The position numbers were made by a program, and so were the translations under genes. A stretch of DNA of 64,000 nt from QVMG01 sp032073245. Lineage in GTDB: Bacteria; Bacteroidota; Bacteroidia; Bacteroidales; Tannerellaceae. Shown one piece after another: positions 10,001 to 17,422 of the stretch. The DNA lies in contig DAMANX010000024.1 of assembly GCA_032073245.1 (NCBI GenBank), positions 1-64,000 of the forward strand. The letters run 5' to 3'. Each line of letters begins with the position of its first letter. Within the stretch, counting starts at the first letter, position 1. Below the pieces are notes generated by a model. The model ran no database searches and was not told where the DNA came from. It was given only the letters and a program-made list of their open reading frames with translations.

Positions 10001-11091
10001 CAGATACAATAACAGTATTTCCATATAAAGGTTTCCCGCAAATTGATCGACGCAAAGAGTTGACCGATAAATATGCAGGAGGCATGGGTGCTGATTGGAG
10101 AAAGGAAATAGCAGATTATGCTGCATACCTGAAGAGTAAAGGAGATATCACTCCGGTTCGTCCGAAACCTTTGGAACAAGTAAAAGAAAAAGAGATAAAG
10201 GTGAAAGGTTGGCCATTTGATGTGGCTGCTGCAAAAGCAATGTTGGCCAATGAAAAAGAAATACGGAAAGAAATCGAACTGGCTCCGGGCATAAAGATGA
10301 CTTTCGTACGTATTCCAGCCGGACAATTTGTAATGGGTAGTTATAAGGGAGAATCAGATACATATCCAACTTCCAAAGTAAAAATAGACAAAGCATTCTG
10401 GATGGCAGAAGTGGAAGTAACTAATGATCAGTATAAAGTGATCAATCCTAAACATGATAGCCGTTATGTCGATCAGTTGTGGAAAGACCATGTCGATCCT
10501 GGTTATCCGGCATTCCTGCCCGAACAGCCGGTTATTCGAGTAAGTTATCAGGATGCTATGGATTATTGTAAAAAACTAAGCGAACAAACTGGTTTAAATA
10601 TAACACTTCCGACAGAGGCACAATGGGAGTGGGCATGCCGTGCCGGCAGCGATTCTGATTTCTGGTTTGGAAACCTGAATGCGGACTTTGGTAAAATGGA
10701 AAATTTGGCGGATGCAACCACAACGAACTTTGCAGTAAGCGGTGTCGATCCCCAGCCAATGGCGAAAACTGCTGCCTGGTATCCATATTATAGCTATCTG
10801 CCTAAAGCAGAAAATGTGAATGATGGATATATGATCCAGACTGATTCTAAAAAGTTTGAGGTCAATCCGTTTGGTTTATATAGCATGCATGGAAATATTG
10901 CAGAGTGGACACGTTCAGACTATTTGCCTTATCCATATACAGAGAAAGCAAAAGCTACTTCTGAATTTAAAGTAGCCCGTGGCGGTTCTTATATTGAACG
11001 GCCCAAGTTCTCTACAGCTTATGCCCGCAAAGCATATTATCCTTGGCAAAGAGTACATAATGTAGGATTTAGGGTTATTATAGAAGATTGA
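7099..11091 (+). CDS. Secreted HzsA-like diheme cytochrome fused to a SUMF1/FGE-like domain
   Basis: This protein has 1330 aa. A signal peptide (cleavage near VIASA-QKK) precedes an NPCBM-like sandwich (about 40-160, GYDHAYFCHANGVMVFDLG), a helical stretch (170-330), a beta-propeller-like region (350-700, LYDPKEESLRRLTFDQ), a segment like the hydrazine-synthase alpha-subunit middle domain with two heme c motifs (C823-I-G-C-H and C873-I-A-C-H), and a C-terminal SUMF1/EgtB/PvdO domain (about 1050-1330, FVRIPAGQFVMGS, LPTEAQWEWACRAG, GLYSMHGNIAEW, ARGGSY). In true formylglycine-generating enzymes two catalytic cysteines follow GGS[YW]; here the segment reads GGSYIERPKFS with none, so sulfatase activation is unlikely. 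A periplasmic redox or carbohydrate-processing role in the PUL is a guess. The architecture is seen directly; the function is unknown. Confidence 0.8.
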   Translation: MKHPFILSFLLSLSVIASAQKKQAAPDNWIDASVKKKSELRTQLAKAGMPIESAFLKHKNKAQPITANIAGQETLVLLTTAGPDGNNKDWAIWGNPKLIKADGSFVWLDELNPVFSKVGSASLSKNKDHNGRAITIAGKGYDHAYFCHANGVMVFDLGKEFVRFEAEVGIADAANGGSCYFRVLNTYPKDDINRLVADYTKEMAVFSANVNGLDNWLTTMDASLEKEVVAKQIALLKDGSYFTKSMGNIEKESNVDEQIRQYLHLLDNVLKVLEMQRELEWLNKEAIHLAFDDMKKMKGFDAAPYQPLLDELDKLVGNGFAGIYSLDETAFANAEKAISNKRKILLANPFLNEDKVITVRYKLGAGARSAMAPALGTQSNNWTNQESARRSGFDAEIVELTNLRDDIQMRTVFKPDNTSSIADLKLHWNGDKVMFTTLMPDKRWNLFEATLDGKSSKPMMKMLEPDLEFYDGTWLPDGRIIANSNIGYQGVPCVNGKDPVGNMVLYDPKEESLRRLTFDQDANWNPVIMHNGRVMYTRWEYTDLTHYYSRIVMHMNPDGTENKALWGSGNMFPNSTFDIQPLPGHSSAFSGIISGHHGVARSGRFILFDPIKARKGAEGMIQEIPYRNRPIVELVKDRLVDDVWPQFIKPTPLNDKYFLVSAKLDKQDLWGIYLVDVYDNVTCLQKVEGEGYISPIAVRKTTMPPAIPDRVKLGEKEATVFIQDIYEGEGLRDVPRGTVKELRLHAYEYAYLKTKSDHNWQGIQSGWDIKRILGTVPVEEDGSVIFKIPANTPVSIQPVDENGAAIQWMRSWFTGQPGEIVSCIGCHEDQNQIPIPKRTIASQKSPVALTLPEGGIRSFTFDLEMQPILDRACIACHTGEGKAFDLRGGKKDKNGYGTSYLNIHPYVHRQGPEADIVVLQPYEYHANTSELVRILKKGHYNVELTDNEWRSLYNWIDYNAPDKGYFNADTITVFPYKGFPQIDRRKELTDKYAGGMGADWRKEIADYAAYLKSKGDITPVRPKPLEQVKEKEIKVKGWPFDVAAAKAMLANEKEIRKEIELAPGIKMTFVRIPAGQFVMGSYKGESDTYPTSKVKIDKAFWMAEVEVTNDQYKVINPKHDSRYVDQLWKDHVDPGYPAFLPEQPVIRVSYQDAMDYCKKLSEQTGLNITLPTEAQWEWACRAGSDSDFWFGNLNADFGKMENLADATTTNFAVSGVDPQPMAKTAAWYPYYSYLPKAENVNDGYMIQTDSKKFEVNPFGLYSMHGNIAEWTRSDYLPYPYTEKAKATSEFKVARGGSYIERPKFSTAYARKAYYPWQRVHNVGFRVIIED

Positions 11092-11128
11092 TTTAGTTCC
11101 TTTTAGTTTTTATCTGATTTTTAAAATG

Positions 11129-11156
11129 ACCCGGGGTTCTGTCAAGAATCCCGGGT
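11129..11156 (+). terminator. Terminator hairpin after the 7099 gene
   Basis: A 12-bp stem with one G-T type mismatch (ACCCGGGGTTCT at 11129-11140, AGAATCCCGGGT at 11145-11156) is followed by TATTTATT. It probably ends transcription of the long gene upstream. Confidence 0.6.
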
Positions 11157-11194
11157 TATTTATTAAAGGTCACAGGATTTATGTAGTGACGGTG

Positions 11195-11266
11195 GTAGAG
11201 ACTGGGCTTGCCCTGTCTCCGTATAATAAACACAAATCAAAGAGACAGGGCAAGCCCAGTCTCTAC
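11195..11266. repeat. Dispersed inverted repeat, copy 1 (GTAGAGAC family)
   Basis: Two perfect 25-nt arms in inverted orientation (11195-11219 and 11242-11266) enclose a 22-nt spacer. Each arm begins GTAGAGACTGGGC and is itself partly palindromic (GGGC-TT-GCCC flanked by GAGAC and GTCTC). A second copy lies at 60096-60191. The form resembles REP-like intergenic repeats. Confidence 0.8.
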
Positions 11267-11326
11267 AAATGCAATTATTTCTCATAATAATATTATCTGT
11301 AGTTCACAATGATGCAGAAAATTGTA

Positions 11327-11334
11327 TAGTTTTG
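11327..11334 (+). promoter_or_regulatory. -7 element upstream of the GH125 gene
   Basis: TAGTTTTG fits the TAnnTTTG -7 consensus and lies 20 nt before the ATG at 11354. I see no convincing -33 element. Confidence 0.4.
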
Positions 11335-11353
11335 CTTTATAAATGAAAATACT

Positions 11354-12829
11354 ATGATAATAAACATGAGAAACTTAGCTTTATGCAGCCTTATAGTTGC
11401 ATCTGCCTTGGGCAGTGATTTGTATGCTTCACAACTTTGCCTTCCTAAAGATAATACAACAGTAATAGCGCCCGTTCAGGAAAAAACAGTTTATACCAGT
11501 AAGCGTCCTCCGCTGAATAACCGTCTTTTTAAATCTCCCGCTGTAGAAGAAGAAATTATACGGGTAAAAAAGATGCTTACTAATCAGAAGTTAGGTTGGA
11601 TGTTTGAGAATTGTTTTCCGAATACTCTTGAGACAACAGTTCATTTTCGTATGACTGATGGGCGGCCTGATACATTTGTATACACCGGCGATATCCATGC
11701 GATGTGGTTACGTGATTCGGGAGCACAAGTATGGCCTTATGTTCAATTAGCAAATAGAGATCCTGAATTACAACAAATGCTGGCAGGTGTGATCAATCGT
11801 CAGTTTAAATGTATAATCTTCGATCCGTATGCCAATGCGTTTAATGATGGCCCTGTGGGTGGGGAATGGATGAGCGATATTACAGATATGAAACCCGAAC
11901 TGCATGAACGCAAATGGGAGATAGATTCGTTGTGTTATCCTTTGCGTTTAGCTTATCATTACTGGAAAACTACAGGTGATACAAGTGTTTTTGAAGAGGA
12001 TTGGATTCAGGCTATTCAACTTATAGTACAAACATTCCGGGAGCAACAACGTAAAGATGGCGTAGGTCCTTATACATTTCTCAGAAAAACAGATCGTGCA
12101 TTGGATACTCTTAATAATGGAGGGAATGGTGCTCCCGTAAAACCTGTAGGATTAATTGTTTCTTCATTTCGTCCATCAGATGATGCCACAACTTTACAGT
12201 TTCTTGTTCCCTCTAATTTCTTTGCTGTTACTTCTCTGCGAAAAGCGGCTGAAATATTGAATGCAGTCAATAAAAGAAGTGATATTGCAGAATCTTGTTT
12301 AGAACTGGCTCAGGAAGTTGAAACAGCCTTGAAGCAATATGCGACATATCAGCATCCCACTTTTGGTACTATCTATGCTTTTGAAGTGGATGGCTTTGGT
12401 AATCATTTATTGATGGATGATGCGAATGTACCGAGCCTTTTGGCTATGGCTTATCTTGGGGATATCGATGTGAATGACCCTGTTTATCAAAATACACGCC
12501 GGTTTGTTTGGAGTGAGAACAATCCTTATTTTTTCCGTGGTAAGGCAGGTGAAGGTATTGGTGGGCCTCATATTGGATACGATATGATCTGGCCTATGAG
12601 TATTATGATGAAAGCATTTACAAGCCAATCGGATGAAGAAATAAGGACCTGTATTAAAATGCTGATGGATACCGACGCAGGAACCGGATTTATGCATGAG
12701 TCTTTCCATAAAGATGACCCTGCAAAATTTACCCGTGCCTGGTTTGCCTGGCAGAATACTTTATTTGGTGAGTTAATTCTGAAATTAGTGAATGAAGGGA
12801 AAGTTGACTTATTGAATAGTATTCAATAA
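11354..12829 (+). CDS. GH125 exo-alpha-1,6-mannosidase (metal-independent)
   Basis: The 491-aa protein has an N-terminal signal peptide (MRNLALCSLIVASALGSDLYA) and the GH125 (alpha/alpha)6 barrel signatures GDIHAMWLRDSGAQVWPYV (from residue 112), KWEIDSLCYPLRLAYHYW (D191 is a candidate acid) and GTGFMHESFHKDDPAKFTR (E449 is a candidate base). Family members remove alpha-1,6-linked mannose from yeast mannan or N-glycan cores without a metal ion. The next gene (sulfatase, 12883) follows after about 53 nt and may be co-transcribed. The first ATG is used; a second in-frame ATG four codons on is equally possible. Residue roles are inferred from family motifs. Confidence 0.9.
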   Translation: MIINMRNLALCSLIVASALGSDLYASQLCLPKDNTTVIAPVQEKTVYTSKRPPLNNRLFKSPAVEEEIIRVKKMLTNQKLGWMFENCFPNTLETTVHFRMTDGRPDTFVYTGDIHAMWLRDSGAQVWPYVQLANRDPELQQMLAGVINRQFKCIIFDPYANAFNDGPVGGEWMSDITDMKPELHERKWEIDSLCYPLRLAYHYWKTTGDTSVFEEDWIQAIQLIVQTFREQQRKDGVGPYTFLRKTDRALDTLNNGGNGAPVKPVGLIVSSFRPSDDATTLQFLVPSNFFAVTSLRKAAEILNAVNKRSDIAESCLELAQEVETALKQYATYQHPTFGTIYAFEVDGFGNHLLMDDANVPSLLAMAYLGDIDVNDPVYQNTRRFVWSENNPYFFRGKAGEGIGGPHIGYDMIWPMSIMMKAFTSQSDEEIRTCIKMLMDTDAGTGFMHESFHKDDPAKFTRAWFAWQNTLFGELILKLVNEGKVDLLNSIQ

Positions 12830-12882
12830 TTATGGGGGATATATCTTAGATCATACGGAAATTAAATAACAAGAAAATATAT

Positions 12883-14406
12883 ATGATGAAAAAAACTCTA
12901 TATTCAGTTGCAGCCTGTCTTCCTTTTTTAAGTATTTCTGCGCAGGAAAATATGGAACAAAAACCCAATATCGTTTTATTCCTTGTAGACGATATGGGAA
13001 TAATGGATACACAAGTCCCTTTTCTAACCGATGGAAAGGGTAATCCAGTACGTTACCCATTAAATGATTGGTACCGTACTCCCAATATGGATCGTATGGC
13101 CCGGCAGGGAGTCAGGTTTTCTACTTTTTATGCACAAAGTGTAAGCTCGCCCAGTCGTGCTTCTATTATGACGGGACAAAACGCTACGCGTCATCATACT
13201 ACTAACTGGATCAATGCAGAAGATAACAATAAAACACCTTATGGGCCAACAGACTGGAACTGGCAAGGGATCAGAAAGAATGATATTACGCTGCCCAAAA
13301 TGTTACAACAAAATGGATATCGTACGATACATGTAGGTAAAGCTCATTTTGGTTGTTTGAAAAGTGAAGGAGAAGATCCACGGAATATAGGTTTCGATGT
13401 AAATATTGCCGGTTCATCTATCGGACAACCGGGAAGTTATTACGGAGAACATGGTTACGGCCATCTTAAAGGACAAAAGAAAAGAGCCGTACCCGGCCTG
13501 GAGAAATATCATGGCACAGACATTTTCCTTTCTGATGCTTTAACAATTGAAGCAAATGCACAGATATCGAAAGCCGTTGAAGAAAAGAAACCATTTTTCC
13601 TTTATATGGCACATTATGCTGTTCATTCGCCTTTTGAAGCAGATAAGCGTTTCCTTAACAATTATACCGATCCTGATAAGTCTGATAAAGCAAAAGCATT
13701 CGCTACTCTGATTGAAGGGATGGATAAATCGCTAGGTGATATTATGGATAAACTGGAAGAGTTAGGCATTGCGGAAAACACATTGATCCTCTTTCTGGGA
13801 GATAACGGATCGGATGCACCATTGGGAGATTTGAAAGGACATTTCTCTTCTTCTCCTTTACGTGGTAAAAAGGGAACTGAATATGAAGGAGGAACCCGTG
13901 CTCCTTTTATTGTGAGTTGGGGAAAGCCTGATGCAGATAATAAATTTCAGAAACAACTTCCTGTCGGGCAAGGTGTGATTCAGGAACAGCTGGCTACTGT
14001 AATGGATATTTATCCGACTGTTCTTTCTCTGACTGGCATACAAAATCCAGCGGATCATGCAATCGATGGCTTTAACCTGCAAACTCAATTGACGGGTAAA
14101 GTTAATGAAAGCCGACCCAACCGTTTTCTGATGCATTTTCCACATGCCCATAATGGAAGTTATTTCACTTCTTTCCGGGATGGTGATTGGAAACTGATCT
14201 ATTGGTATAATCCCGAAACTCCTAATAAACCGTCTTACGAGCTTTATAACCTGGCTACTGATCAATTTGAAAACAATAACCTGTCTTCTGATCGAAAAGA
14301 TATTGCCAAAGATATGATCCGTAAAATGGCTAATCAATTGGAAAATGAAGAAGCTCTATATGCGGAAGATATGGATAGCAATATTTTGAAACCGATAATT
14401 CCATAA
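12883..14406 (+). CDS. Serine-type sulfatase (S1 family), periplasmic
   Basis: This 507-aa alkaline-phosphatase-fold sulfatase has a signal peptide (to about SISA), the metal-binding VDDMG (D36, D37), the maturation motif S88-S-P-S-R92, and a second metal-site motif FLGDNGSD. Serine at the key position means maturation by a radical-SAM anSME, which is not in this window, and not by the SUMF1-type route that converts cysteine. It probably removes sulfate from a host or algal glycan before or after GH125 action. The precise substrate is not readable. The position next to GH125 and the susCD pair ties it to this PUL. Confidence 0.9.
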   Translation: MMKKTLYSVAACLPFLSISAQENMEQKPNIVLFLVDDMGIMDTQVPFLTDGKGNPVRYPLNDWYRTPNMDRMARQGVRFSTFYAQSVSSPSRASIMTGQNATRHHTTNWINAEDNNKTPYGPTDWNWQGIRKNDITLPKMLQQNGYRTIHVGKAHFGCLKSEGEDPRNIGFDVNIAGSSIGQPGSYYGEHGYGHLKGQKKRAVPGLEKYHGTDIFLSDALTIEANAQISKAVEEKKPFFLYMAHYAVHSPFEADKRFLNNYTDPDKSDKAKAFATLIEGMDKSLGDIMDKLEELGIAENTLILFLGDNGSDAPLGDLKGHFSSSPLRGKKGTEYEGGTRAPFIVSWGKPDADNKFQKQLPVGQGVIQEQLATVMDIYPTVLSLTGIQNPADHAIDGFNLQTQLTGKVNESRPNRFLMHFPHAHNGSYFTSFRDGDWKLIYWYNPETPNKPSYELYNLATDQFENNNLSSDRKDIAKDMIRKMANQLENEEALYAEDMDSNILKPIIP

Positions 14407-14445
14407 TCACATAAGACAATTACTCCTTTCTCCCTGAAAGATATC

Positions 14446-14489
14446 TTGTTTTATTCATATATTTTTATATCTTTGTTAATATACTTTTG
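14446..14489 (+). promoter_or_regulatory. Promoter of the HU-family gene
   Basis: TTG at 14446-14448 and TATCTTTG at 14468-14475 are 19 nt apart. A second -7-like TACTTTTG lies at 14482-14489. Transcription from the first would begin near 14482, so the whole repeat array at 14496-14578 would be in the transcribed leader. Confidence 0.55.
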
Positions 14490-14495
14490 ATCTCT

Positions 14496-14578
14496 CCACC
14501 CAGGTGGAAAGATCTCTTCACCCGGCTGGAAAGATTGTTTCACCTAGGTGGAAAGACCTTTCCACCTGGGTGGAGAGA
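14496..14578. repeat. Four palindromic units at 22-bp spacing upstream of the HU gene
   Basis: Four near-copies of CCACCnnGGTGGAAAGA occur, with the central TGG of each at 14505, 14527, 14549 and 14571, exactly 22 bp apart. Units 1, 3 and 4 are self-complementary (CCACCCAGGTGG, CACCTAGGTG, CCACCTGGGTGG) and unit 2 (CACCCGGCTGG) is degenerate. The spacing equals about two helical turns, so bound proteins would sit on one face of the DNA. It could be an autoregulatory operator or a structured leader. Confidence 0.85.
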
Positions 14579-14630
14579 TTAAAAGTTAATGATGAAAACA
14601 AGAAATAACAACAAAAAAAGAACTAAAACC

Positions 14631-15236
14631 ATGTCAACGCAGTATGATTTTTATCAAAATCCTCCTTCAGGAAAGAAGAAACCAAGACTTCACGCAAGAG
14701 TAGTAACATCAGCCACAGTAGGTACCGATGAAATGGCAAAGCGCATTCATAGCCGGTGCACAGTAACACCTGCCGACGTTAAAGCTGTGCTTTCCGCACT
14801 TTCTGATATCGCAGTGGATTGTTTTCGCAATGGAGAACGTATCCATATTGAAGGATTCGGTTATTTTCAAATCACATTATCTTGTCCTCCGGTATGCACA
14901 GAGAAAGAGATTCGCTCGGAATCTATCAGGCTGGATTCTGTTGTTTTTCGCCCTGAAAAAGCATTGAAGGATCGACTGGAGACCATTCGTTTCGAACGGG
15001 CTCCTCGCAAGAGACATTCCAAATTACTAACGGAAGAAGAAATGGAAGCCCGGCTACAGAGCCATTTTTCCACTCATCCTCATATCTCCCGCCAGGATTT
15101 CCAATCCCTTATGGCATGTACTCAGACAACTGCCAACCGCCGGTTGAAACAACTCGTAGACTCAGGAAAACTCCAACGTACAGGCTTATTCCATTTTCCG
15201 GTATACGAACCGGTAGAAGGACATTATGGGAAATAA
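14631..15236 (+). CDS. HU-family DNA-binding protein with C-terminal helix-turn-helix-like extension
   Basis: The protein has 201 aa. The N-terminal part (about 20-115) is an HU/IHF-like domain: ARVVTSATVGTDEMAKRI, a dimer helix DVKAVLSALSDIAVDCF, and the beta-arm start GERIHIEGFGYFQITLS. The C-terminal part (about 135-200) has a winged-helix look (HISRQDFQSLMACTQTTANRRLKQL, then SGKLQRTG). Canonical HU is only about 90 aa, so this is the long Bacteroidetes type. I chose the ATG at 14631 because MSTQYDFYQNPP looks like the family start; an ATG at 14589 would add a lysine/asparagine-rich 14 residues. It sits directly behind the 22-bp palindrome array, a natural candidate for self-regulation. 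Its targets are unknown. Confidence 0.8.
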   Translation: MSTQYDFYQNPPSGKKKPRLHARVVTSATVGTDEMAKRIHSRCTVTPADVKAVLSALSDIAVDCFRNGERIHIEGFGYFQITLSCPPVCTEKEIRSESIRLDSVVFRPEKALKDRLETIRFERAPRKRHSKLLTEEEMEARLQSHFSTHPHISRQDFQSLMACTQTTANRRLKQLVDSGKLQRTGLFHFPVYEPVEGHYGK

Positions 15237-15351
15237 ACTCCCATTTGTGGGGTATCACATTAATTTAATAGTATTTACATTTGAAGAAAATATTACCTTT
15301 AAGATATTACAGGAATTAGCAGGGATAAAGGGGATTAAAGAATAGAGAGCC

Positions 15352-17286
15352 ATGAAGAAGAATATATTCATCTGCCTGTTTATAATGTTGTTTTCTCCAA
15401 CAACATTTGCAGATCATTCGGAACATACGGACTCTGTTAAAAGGATTCTATATGGACCCGATCTTCCTGTTGAAGAAAAACTAAGGATTTATGAGGAACT
15501 ATCTGCCAACTATTGTGCAAGCAATATAGATTCCACTTTTTATTACTCCCGGAAAGGATTGGATTTGGCATTAGAAGCAAATGATTATCAAAAAGAAGGT
15601 TCTTTTTATCGCTACATAGGAGGAGGTTATGATGTTATAGGAGGTTTTGACAGTGCTATTTATTATTATAAAAAATCCTATGATCTGGCTTTGCGCATAA
15701 ATGATAATCAAATGGAAGGGCAGGCTTATGGAATGTATGCCTTTTCTTATTTCAGGCAAGGGAAGTACCTGTTGGCACTGCAATGGTCGAGGAAAGTGTT
15801 GGAGCATTATCATGATTCAGATTATATGTTGCCTAAAATAGGCATGATGGGATATATCGGAGAGATTTATCAGATATTGGGGAATCACGAAATGGCATTT
15901 TTTTATATCGAGAAAGCATTGAAAATGGCCGAAGATTTAAACAATGTATTCTTTACAATGCAACTTTATAACCGGATGGGAGCCATATATATCGATTTAA
16001 AAGAATACGACAAGGCATTGGAATATCTGGAATTAGGTTTAAAGGCAGGTACACAGATCAATCACCAGTTGAATATATGTATCAGTCATCGCAAAATGGC
16101 CCAGGTTCATTTAGAACGCAAGAACTACGAAAAAGCGTTTGAAGAAGCTGAAGAAGCCGTTACTATTGCCCGGAAAGTAAGTGATCCTACCATTTTAGCC
16201 GGCTCACTAAGTATCTTATCGGATATCTACCGGGAACAGCAAAAATACACGGAATGTGAGGCCGCCGCTTTCGATGCCTGGCAAACCGACTCTATCAATA
16301 TGGAGTTGGCACCAAATCTGGCCTATAATCTTGCCATATCGAACATTCACCTTAAAAACGAAGAAAAGGCTCTTTACTTCATCCAAAAGACAGGAGAACT
16401 GAATAAAGACAGGGTTGGAAAAGAAATCCATCAAGCATTACTGGATATGGAAGTAAAGAATGAAAGTGAGAAAAATGAATTTCGTATCTCCGCTTTAGAG
16501 AAAGAAAAGAATCTGAATCGGAAACTCAACATCGCTTCGGGAATCATTCTTTTATTATTGTCGGGAATGTTTATTTTCATCCTCCGGTTCCTTTCACAAA
16601 AGAGAAAAATTGCTGAACAGCAAATCCAGCATCTTGAACAGGAAAAACAATTGATCACCGCACAGGCTCTTCTGGAAGGTGAAACGAATGAACGTAAACG
16701 ATTGGCCCGTGATCTGCATGATGGCCTTGGAGGTATACTCTCGGTCGCCAAACTTCATTTGAAAGACCTGGAAAGCCTTTGCATTGAAGAAAACGCCACT
16801 TCATCCCGATTTACTCATACCTTTCATGCCCTTGATACAGGGATGAGAGAATTACGGTGCATTGCCCATCACATGATGCCGGAATCATTGATGCGTGCCG
16901 GTTTGAAAACCTCGATCGATGATTTTTGCAAAGCTATCCCCGGAGCCCATTTCGATTATATCGGTAATGAAAAACGGCTGGATACACACCTCGAGATATT
17001 GATCTACCGTTGTGTTTACGAACTCGTAAACAACGCCTTGAAATATGCCGAAGCCAGCCATATAAAAGTCCAGATGATTGCCGAAGACAACTTTGTTTCT
17101 CTCACTGTGCATGACGATGGAATTGGTTTTAATCCGAAAAACATTACACCTGGTGCCGGATTGGAGAACATTCGGAACCGTGTCGCTGCCTATAACGGCA
17201 TTATGACTATATATACTTCTCCCGGGAAAGGTACAGAAGTAACAATAGAAATCGAGTTGAGAAGGAGAAATAATTTAAAAGTCTAA
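15352..17286 (+). CDS. TPR-repeat sensor histidine kinase (HisKA_3/NarL type)
   Basis: This 644-aa protein has a signal peptide, then TPR repeats through most of residues 30-370 (for example YDKALEYLELGLKAG), a coiled segment, one membrane helix (about 391-413, LNIASGIILLLLSGMFIFIL), a HisKA_3 dimerisation helix with the phospho-acceptor H456 (ERKRLARDLHDGLGG) and an HATPase domain (NNALKYAEAS, HDDGIGFNPKN, GAGLENIRNRV). Kinases of this class usually phosphorylate LuxR-type response regulators. None is encoded nearby, so it is an orphan. A TACATTTG -7-like box at 15276-15283 lies upstream. The periplasmic TPR sensor could read envelope or peptide signals, but nothing in the sequence names the ligand. 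Confidence 0.88.
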   Translation: MKKNIFICLFIMLFSPTTFADHSEHTDSVKRILYGPDLPVEEKLRIYEELSANYCASNIDSTFYYSRKGLDLALEANDYQKEGSFYRYIGGGYDVIGGFDSAIYYYKKSYDLALRINDNQMEGQAYGMYAFSYFRQGKYLLALQWSRKVLEHYHDSDYMLPKIGMMGYIGEIYQILGNHEMAFFYIEKALKMAEDLNNVFFTMQLYNRMGAIYIDLKEYDKALEYLELGLKAGTQINHQLNICISHRKMAQVHLERKNYEKAFEEAEEAVTIARKVSDPTILAGSLSILSDIYREQQKYTECEAAAFDAWQTDSINMELAPNLAYNLAISNIHLKNEEKALYFIQKTGELNKDRVGKEIHQALLDMEVKNESEKNEFRISALEKEKNLNRKLNIASGIILLLLSGMFIFILRFLSQKRKIAEQQIQHLEQEKQLITAQALLEGETNERKRLARDLHDGLGGILSVAKLHLKDLESLCIEENATSSRFTHTFHALDTGMRELRCIAHHMMPESLMRAGLKTSIDDFCKAIPGAHFDYIGNEKRLDTHLEILIYRCVYELVNNALKYAEASHIKVQMIAEDNFVSLTVHDDGIGFNPKNITPGAGLENIRNRVAAYNGIMTIYTSPGKGTEVTIEIELRRRNNLKV

Positions 17287-17373
17287 ATAACCAGAAAACT
17301 CACCATGGAGTTTACATTACTATAAGAGATATTGCTTTTCAAAATACTTTTGAAGAGAACTCAATGAAAAACA

Positions 17374-17395
17374 GTTGCCGGAATAGTCCGGCAAC
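17374..17395. terminator. Bidirectional terminator between the kinase and susD
   Basis: A perfect 9-bp stem (GTTGCCGGA at 17374-17382, TCCGGCAAC at 17387-17395) is flanked by A-rich sequence on the left and CGTTTTGTT on the right. It lies between convergent genes and can serve both strands. Confidence 0.7.
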
Positions 17396-17422
17396 CGTTT
17401 TGTTATAAGTATATCCAAAGTT

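Noticed and set aside
10270..11091. Calling the C-terminal domain of the 7099 gene a sulfatase-activating formylglycine-generating enzyme
   Set aside because: The catalytic cysteines are missing and the local sulfatases are serine-type.
11195..11266. Insertion sequence ends
   Set aside because: The arms enclose only 22 nt, with no transposase and no target duplication that I can see; a REP-like repeat is the better description.
14496..14578. CRISPR array
   Set aside because: Units are 22 bp apart with palindromic cores and no unique spacers; there are no cas genes.
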